Shown here: piece by piece, positions 59,643 to 64,000 of the stretch | Layout of the letters: each line of letters starts with the position of its first letter | Numbering within the stretch: position 1 is the stretch's first letter | Assembly (NCBI GenBank): GCA_949283785.1 | Contig: CASDTR010000018.1 | Location: 1 to 64,000 of the forward strand | Reading direction: 5' to 3' | DNA length: 64,000 nt | DNA from: an uncultured Oscillospiraceae bacterium | Lineage (GTDB): Bacteria; Bacillota; Clostridia; Oscillospirales; Acutalibacteraceae | Position numbers and translations under genes: made by a program | Notes under the pieces: generated by a model | Told to the model about the DNA's origin: nothing | Databases searched by the model: none | What the model saw: only the letters and a program-made list of their open reading frames with translations

Positions 59643-60308
59643 TTAGATAGGAATCTTTATCTTCTCATCATTCTTAAACTCAAAGATGAGATGTCCCGCA
59701 TTTACAAGAACTTGCTCAACGGGAGAATTCCATGTTGCTGAGTCAAATGTTGGCTTTGCATTGAAAGATTCAAGCGCCTCGATAAATCGCGATAGTTTTT
59801 TTCGAACGCCTGCAAGGCGAAGTTCCTGTTCTTGAAGTTTCGCGATAGCATCTTTCTGCCTCTCGATTTGCTCCTATATCTTTTCAAATCGCTGTCGGTA
59901 AACCTGTTGGTTTTGGGAGACGGAGGCATTTTCACGCACGCGGGCTTGGATTTTAGCTTTGCCCTTTGCCAGCACCTCCTCTGCCTTCTCGCGCTTATGT
60001 CGTATTTTTTCTAGAGTATCTGCTTCGTTCATCTGTACTCTACATACTGAGATATGCTTATCCTTGTTAGCCAAAATTTCAGATAATCCTTGGAGATAAT
60101 TTACTAGGTCGTTCTCTGAAAGAATCGGCGTTGAGCAGTTATTGCTTCCCTTATAGAGCTGGTTGCAATACCAGACGTCCTTGCTGTGTTTTTTCTTGGC
60201 ATGGAAGATCTTATGACCATAAAACGAACCGTTATCATTAATTTTTCTATGCATAACATTGTGCGTGCGGCCATAAAAGCACAAGTTTGCGTTAATAGAG
60301 AGGAGCAC
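59643..60308 (-). pseudogene. C-terminal remnant of a large serine recombinase
   Basis: The minus-strand frame carries a zinc-ribbon-like part (DVWYCNQLYKGSNNCSTPIL) and a long helical coiled-coil region (EADTLEKIRHKREKAEEVLA), then an in-frame TAG at 59874-59876, and continues EQIERQKDAIAKLQEQELRL and KKLSRFIEALESFNAKPTFD to SATWNSPVEQVLVNAGHLIF with EFKNDEKIKIPI before TAA at 59643. This tail (W-x-x-x-V-E-x-V) is typical of large serine integrases and resolvases. The N-terminal catalytic domain is missing because the frame breaks near 60308 against unrelated DNA. The first Cys pair of the zinc ribbon also looks damaged (LCFYGRTHN). Confidence 0.8.
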
Positions 60309-60320
60309 CAGGACTCAGTG

Positions 60321-60771
60321 ATGAAGGTTTGGACTAACTTAACGATTGAAGTACAGAAAAAAGATGAGACTAAACCCAAATGGAGGGATAGAGTGTATTC
60401 TATTCCGTATCGGTATCAGAAATATGAGTTCGGAAATGTTCAGGGACCGGACTTTCCGCGATATTTTACCGACCGAGCTGTCTTATATAAACGGAAGTAC
60501 TAGGATATACAATGCGAAACACCCTCTAGGGGTAACACTTAGCGATAATATCATTACAGATAATGACATTAATATTGGTGACTATCTCCCCGGCACTAAT
60601 GCATGGATTTATTTCAATGCGACTGCTCCTGAGATGACGAGCACAGAAAACATTATAATTCAGGCATGCGGTGGTTATGGCTCAAACAAGAAGCCAGGGA
60701 TGTCGCAGTGGATGCCTGCGAGACCTAAAAATCCGAGTTTCACTCAACACCTTTCGGGTTCAAAAAAATAA
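60321..60771 (+). pseudogene. Remnant of a secreted or surface protein
   Basis: One plus frame reads from ATG 60321 to FPRYFTD and a second frame takes over with ELSYINGSTRIYNAKHPLGV, TLSDNIITDNDINIGDYLPG and TNAWIYFNATAP to TAA at 60769. A single frameshift near 60470 joins them. The INGSTRIY ... GVNIGxYxPG-like block with aromatic beta-strand pattern resembles repeated extracellular domains of clostridial surface proteins. The N-terminal part is missing, so it is a fragment. Function unknown. Confidence 0.6.
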
Positions 60772-60795
60772 TTTCTTCCCTTGGTTACAAAAAAA

Positions 60796-60830
60796 ATCCT
60801 CAGCACCGCTGCGGGTGTTGAGGATTTTTT
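60796..60830 (+). terminator. Terminator after the surface-protein remnant
   Basis: ATCCTCAGCACC / GGTGTTGAGGAT (one G-T pair) with T6 downstream and A6 upstream, so it can act in both directions. Confidence 0.85.
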
Positions 60831-60944
60831 AGCTGCAGAGATTTCTTATTATTATGTCAAAAAGTATCATAACAACGATCCACGATATCGTAAACTACAT
60901 TACTTTTTTATTCTCTTTATTCTTAGTTAGTGAATAATTGCAAT

Positions 60945-60972
60945 GAAAAAGACTGCATTCCTGCGGTCTTTC
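60945..60972 (-). terminator. Terminator of the zinc-ribbon remnant
   Basis: AGACTGCA / TGCGGTCT (one wobble) with T5 on the minus strand, just after the stop at 60985. Confidence 0.65.
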
Positions 60973-60984
60973 TAGGCTCAGTAT

Positions 60985-61558
60985 TTAGTTCTTTTTCAGC
61001 TCTGCTCCATACTTCACACAGAAGGTGCTTCCGGGTTTTACCGCAGCGCCACATTTAGTGCAAAAAGTACCGGTTTGCGTGGCAGTTGACTGAGAGGGCA
61101 TGGAAGTTTGAAAACGGTCTGCCAGATTACCGGACTAAGGCGTATTTTTTTACCTCTTTTCGCAAATTGGTTAGCCATTGCGTCTGTCGCTTTGTCAATA
61201 CACCGCCCCAGTAAATTCTCAAAAAACTGGATAAACATTTTTCCGCCATGGTAAGGAGCATATTCTTTTCATTTTCAAAGGAAGCCCTTCCGTACTTTTT
61301 CCAGCTATCAAACTCAAATCGATATACGCTGTTTATCTCAGTCTGTTCCACGCAACGAATACTTGCACTGAAATATGAACAGCTAAATTTGACGGCTTTT
61401 GTGTTACCTTCCGGCGAAGTGCCGGTTTTCTTTAAATCCAACGCTTTTAAAGCTGCGGCATACTGCTCATTGGTGATGGGACGAATTGTATAAATCGCCG
61501 CATATTCTACGAATTTGCTCGCACGCTGGATGATATTTCCCTGACCAACCAAGCGCAC
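60985..61558 (-). pseudogene. Frameshifted zinc-ribbon protein remnant
   Basis: The minus strand reads RLVGQGNIIQRASKFVEYAA ... DSWKKYGRASFENEKNMLLT then MAEKCLSSF in one frame, continues FFENLLGRCIDKATDAMANQ-FAKRGKK in a second, and ends DRFQTSMPSQSTATQTGTFC-TKCGAAVKPGSTFCVKYGAE-LKKN in a third. This requires at least two frameshifts (near 61210 and 61130). The C-terminal double CxxC zinc ribbon has lost its last Cys (FCVKYG, expected FCVKCG). Family beyond zinc ribbon is unknown. Confidence 0.65.
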
Positions 61559-61566
61559 TTTCCACC

Positions 61567-61859
61567 GTGCCAGAACATTCCTTTATCCAAAAGGCGAAAG
61601 CGTACGACTGCAACGGCTTTTGGTATAAAGAATATGGCAGTACCGCTTTGATGGAGGTTGGCGACCGGGTAATGAATGGCGAATTTGTTTATCCAGAAGA
61701 CTCGTCGTTGATTCGCATTGGGGCCAGCAACAGCGCTGAGTTTACCATATTATCCGTGATCTTACGCAAGACAAAAAATATGAGGAGACTGCGGTAGATC
61801 CGGTTATTACGCCAAATACCGTTTTAAGCATCACGTCAAGAATATTTTACAAAAAACAG
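61567..61859 (+). pseudogene. Frameshifted fragment of an unknown protein
   Basis: Begins at GTG 61567 (PEHSFIQKAKAYDCNGFWYK, EYGSTALMEVGDRVMNGEFV, YPEDSSLIRIGASNSAEFTI) and after a shift near 61748 continues in another frame (HPDLTQDKKYEETAVDPVIT-like, then PNTVLSITSRIFYKK). The composition is protein-like, but I do not recognise the family. The opposite-strand zinc-ribbon remnant abuts its start, suggesting two pieces joined by a deletion. Confidence 0.45.
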
Positions 61860-61993
61860 GCAGCCAGAACACCTTGCAATTGGTAGCTGAGGTGGTAGAA
61901 AAGCGGCCGATTCTGCCGAAATAATAAAGAATCCACTGGTCTTCCTGTAAAAATGCCGCAAGCTATACTTCTAAAAAGGAAAGGTGGTTTATT

Positions 61994-62392
61994 ATGGTTT
62001 GTACTTATGAGGAATATTTGAAGCAACAAAGAGCTATTAGATTTGAAAAAATGCAAATGATTCATACGGAAATGCTTGTCGAGATTGGTGCAGATGTGGA
62101 AGCGCTGGAGCTATATGATAAGTTAATGAAGATTACAACTTGCTATCCTGCAATCCGGGCAAATTAGCTATTCGCCAGCCACGAGGAGAAAAACGAGCAA
62201 GACTCCGGCAGGACTTTCTGCCACAATTCCGTAATAACGCATTTTAATATGTTGGCGCGCTATTTAAAGCAACAAGGCAAAACCGCCGCATGGCGTGATG
62301 AACTCGGCTGCAAAGAAGATCCGTATAACCGCAAAGCCATCGGAGATTTTGCCTGCTATTTGGATTTCGTGAACGGAATAAATGCAAGATAA
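61994..62392 (+). pseudogene. Small element-encoded protein split by an in-frame TAG
   Basis: An intact start region with AAAGGTGG and ATG 61994 encodes MVCTYEEYLKQQRAIRFEKM, QMIHTEMLVEIGADVEALEL, YDKLMKITTCYPAIRAN, then TAG at 62165-62167. The same frame goes straight on with LFASHEEKNEQDSGRTFCHN, SVITHFNMLARYLKQQGKTA, AWRDELGCKEDPYNRKAIGD, FACYLDFVNGINAR and TAA at 62390. A TGG to TAG change of a Trp codon would explain the break, giving an original protein of about 132 residues. It looks like a cargo protein of conjugative elements; function unknown. Confidence 0.6.
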
Positions 62393-62397
62393 TCTTT

Positions 62398-62428
62398 AGA
62401 CCGGCAAGTTAACCTCGGCGGTCTTTTT
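62398..62428 (+). terminator. Terminator after the split protein
   Basis: AGACCG / CGGTCT (62398-62403 and 62419-62424) followed by T5. Confidence 0.65.
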
Positions 62429-62470
62429 ACTCGCATAATTATAGACTCAATATTTTCCATATTTTGATTG

Positions 62471-63237
62471 TCACAGATTGCTTCTGTTACATGAAAGGCA
62501 AAGCATTTGGAGGTTATCGTATTCTGTTTTTCTCCCTTTTGACCAGGGAAGAATATGGTCACCATCCATATCAGTATACGCGAAGTGATTACCGCATTTA
62601 GCGCATATGCCTTCTTGTTCGTTGTACTTACATAATTTATCTTTGTCGTTAAAATCATGGATATTTAGATGCTTTTCCTCCTCGGTTAACAAATACGCAT
62701 AGACGCCTTTGTTATTCGTAACATCGTCATCCATTTCAAGCTCTGCAATTTTTGCTTCAAGTTCATCGGAGTTATAATGCACACTTTATGGCGATTGTAA
62801 TAAATCCCCCACGGAAGACCTTTCATATATTTGCGGTATTTAGGGAATACAGTTTTGACCCAGTTAATAACATTTTGGAAGTACATCCATAAATCATTTG
62901 CTGAGGTATCATGCTGATGTTTTGCCATATAATCTTCGAGAGCTATACCTTCAGCGTCAGATATCCAGGCAAGAACTGTATGTATATAGTCTTGTCGGAT
63001 TGGACTTCCGTTTAAATAGTCACTGACAAGATTGTAGGCAACGCAATGTGTCTTGCTAAAATACTTTTTCGCTTCAGTAGTCCATGTACCGGAATACACA
63101 GCATTGAGAAGCTCTTGATTCGTCATTTTTTCTCCAGCGACATTTATTGTCTGAAACCAGTCTAATTTTTCCTTATCTGTGCCATCGCAGACATAAACCA
63201 TTACATTGATTTCTATCCACTCAAAGAATATGTTCAT
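62471..63237 (-). pseudogene. Truncated DUF262-HNH endonuclease remnant
   Basis: The minus frame from 63237 reads VMVYVCDGTDKEKLDWFQTI, NVAGEKMTNQELLNAVYSGT, and KYFSKTHCVAYNLVSDYLNG to WGIYYN, the C-terminal half of a DUF262 domain. Near 62785 a frameshift moves to HYNSDELEAKIAELEMDDDV ... ICAKCGNHFAYTDMDGDHIL-PWSKGRKTEYDNLQMLCLSC-NRSNL, an HNH nuclease with CxxC, DH and the second CxxC. Such DUF262-HNH proteins (GmrSD-like) cleave modified foreign DNA. The N-terminal half of DUF262 is missing and the last residues after CNR look altered. Confidence 0.75.
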
Positions 63238-63288
63238 GACTAGTTTTACGCTATTGATCGCTTATGGAAATTAATCATTTATTTACAT

Positions 63289-63468
63289 ATGGAAACGCCC
63301 GATAATGGAGATATTCAAGACGTTGATGGCGGATTACAATTTACAGTAGACAGAGTAGTACTCAATAGCGGAGACCCAGCTCCAGGAGGAACGAAAACTG
63401 CCGATCTATATTTCCAAGTACCGAAAGATGATGCCGCATTACTTCTTCACTACAAAGATTCGTTCTGA
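63289..63468 (+). pseudogene. DUF4352-like C-terminal fragment of a secreted protein
   Basis: A 59-codon frame reads QFTVDRVVLNSGDPAPGGTK and TADLYFQVPKDDAALLLHYK then DSF-stop. The pattern of paired beta strands ending in F-x-V-P-K and a hydrophobic YK is typical of the end of telokin-like DUF4352 domains of lipoproteins. The front of the protein, including any signal peptide, is absent, so this is a fragment and not a gene. The ATG at 63289 has no RBS. Confidence 0.5.
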
Positions 63469-63604
63469 CCAGACAAGACTGTAAATATCAAACTATAGCA
63501 TTACCATTCTTCGACCAACATCGAAATTGGTGCAAAATCTCATTTTCTCACGGCTTTTACTCTAAGCACACCCGCAAAGCAAAGCCGCGAGAAATGCATA
63601 TTTG

Positions 63605-63621
63605 GCTATCAGTGTGACGTC
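63605..63621 (-). repeat. Right terminal inverted repeat
   Basis: GCTATCAGTGTGACGTC, the exact complement of the left repeat at 59165-59181. Confidence 0.85.
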
Positions 63622-63637
63622 CTAACACAATAAAAAG

Positions 63638-63668
63638 TCTCCAGTACATCTTGTACTGGAGATTTTTA
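63638..63668 (+). terminator. Terminator just outside the element, likely the former tRNA-Leu terminator
   Basis: Perfect 10-bp stem TCTCCAGTAC / GTACTGGAGA (63638-63647 and 63653-63662), loop ATCTT, followed by TTTTT. Its place 17 nt beyond the right repeat makes it the best candidate for the original tRNA terminator before insertion. Confidence 0.8.
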
Positions 63669-63718
63669 ATTTTTGGTTGATTTTACTGTAGATATCTTTT
63701 AATCCTGAAAGTAAGCTG

Positions 63719-63752
63719 AAGCTCAGGGGCATTTGTACTCCGAGCTTTTTTC
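63719..63752 (+). terminator. Second terminator-like hairpin
   Basis: AAGCTC / GAGCTT (63719-63724 and 63742-63747) with partial inner pairing GGG/CTC and six T residues. Confidence 0.55.
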
Positions 63753-63804
63753 AGAGGGTAAACGCATACAATATGCAAGCATATTCACATCCCTTAATCT
63801 ACAC

Positions 63805-63833
63805 TTGAAAAAACGGCAAAACACATGTACAAT
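63805..63833 (+). promoter_or_regulatory. Promoter of the alpha/beta hydrolase gene
   Basis: TTGAAA (63805-63810), 17-nt spacer, TACAAT (63828-63833). Confidence 0.55.
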
Positions 63834-63857
63834 ATAATCAAAAAAGCAGAGAAAGTG

Positions 63858-64000
63858 ATGAAAAATATGGACAATAACAGCAAGGTATCGAGGCGTGACA
63901 TTTGGTTTGATTCAAACGGCACGGATTGCGCGGCGTGGTTATATATTTCCGACGATAAAAAGCAGCCGATAATAATTATGGCTCACGGCTTAGGTTCAAC
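63858..64000 (+). CDS. Alpha/beta hydrolase (N-terminal part, cut by the window edge)
   Basis: The first 47 codons are visible: a polar start, then RRDIWFDSNGTDCAAWLYIS and DDKKQPIIIMAHGLGS at the edge. The II-x-MAHG-LG-S segment is the oxyanion-hole strand of alpha/beta hydrolases such as dienelactone hydrolase or acyl esterases, with the GxSxG nucleophile expected downstream outside the window. Start ATG 63858, with ATG 63867 as an alternative. Substrate unknown. Confidence 0.75.
   Translation, partial: MKNMDNNSKVSRRDIWFDSNGTDCAAWLYISDDKKQPIIIMAHGLGS

Larger units (their letters stand above)
59165..63621. mobile_element. Decayed 4.46-kb element with 17-bp terminal inverted repeats
   Basis: Bounded by GACGTCACACTGATAGC at 59165-59181 and its exact complement at 63605-63621. 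Further inside each end lie GTGAGAAAA (59190; complement at 63543-63551) and TGCACCAATTT (59232; complement at 63524-63534), so the ends are related over a longer stretch. Inside are remnants of a serine recombinase, a secreted protein, a zinc-ribbon protein, two unknown proteins, a DUF262-HNH nuclease and a DUF4352-like fragment on both strands, nearly all broken. No target duplication is visible. No transposase is recognised. Family unknown. Confidence 0.7.
63469..63857. other. Non-coding right end of the element and upstream region of the hydrolase gene
   Basis: Contains the inner right-end repeats, the right terminal repeat (63605-63621), two hairpins with T-runs (63638-63668 and 63719-63752) and the promoter of the hydrolase gene. 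No coding frame stood out. Confidence 0.6.

Overview
This window looks like a chromosomal segment from an endospore-forming anaerobic member of the Clostridia, probably an Oscillospiraceae/Ruminococcaceae-type Firmicute. The reasons are the complete spoIIIAA-AH operon, spoIIM and a spoVM micro-gene, a V-type (A/V) ATPase operon in the position of an energy or ion pump, SAM-I and FMN riboswitches, B. subtilis-like gene orders, moderate GC content, and frequent TTG/GTG starts behind strong Shine-Dalgarno sequences. This assignment is inference; no rRNA or marker search was possible.

Region by region. 1-4500 (+): the tail of an unknown membrane protein, an ABC-F ATPase, an FMN riboswitch with ribU, and a SAM riboswitch with metK. 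4526-18312 (+): a long housekeeping array, yicC-remA-gmk-rpoZ-priA-def-fmt-(zinc peptidase)-rsmB-rlmN-prpC-prkC-rsgA-thiN-(49-codon membrane peptide)-spoVM, closed by a terminator. 18376-22838 (+): lon-engB-lysA. 22927-29266 (-): a secreted phosphodiesterase lipoprotein, a heterodimeric ABC exporter and an AgrC/AgrA-like two-component system. 29480-38167 (+): a nine-gene V-type ATPase operon (H-C-I-K-F-E-A-B-D). 38168-39581: a cryptic frameshifted small ORF on the minus strand, a perfect palindrome, and a Xer-type tyrosine recombinase. 39568-41180 (-): spoIIM-TIGR04086-yajC. 41200-51139 (-): recN-argR-nadK-tlyA-dxs-ispA-xseB-xseA-(M22 paralogue)-nusB-yqhY. 51140-56057 (-): spoIIIAH to spoIIIAA. 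56125-59158 (+): a YfhO-type membrane protein and tRNA-Leu(GAG). 59165-63621: a 4.46 kb decayed mobile element bounded by perfect 17-bp inverted repeats, full of broken genes. 63622-64000 (+): two terminator-like hairpins and the start of an alpha/beta hydrolase.

How the genes work together. Most of the window is core metabolism and information processing: protein N-terminal formylation and deformylation (fmt, def), rRNA methylation (rsmB, rlmN, tlyA), replication restart and repair (priA, recN, xseAB), isoprenoid supply (dxs, ispA), PASTA kinase/phosphatase signalling (prkC, prpC), and sporulation (spoIIIA channel, spoIIM engulfment, spoVM coat anchoring). The accessory parts are the ABC/two-component cluster and the degraded element next to the tRNA. 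The least ordinary observations are the frameshifted minus-strand ORF and palindrome beside the Xer gene, the unannotated-size spoVM gene, a terminator hairpin that also buries a ribosome binding site, and the tRNA-adjacent element with terminal inverted repeats.
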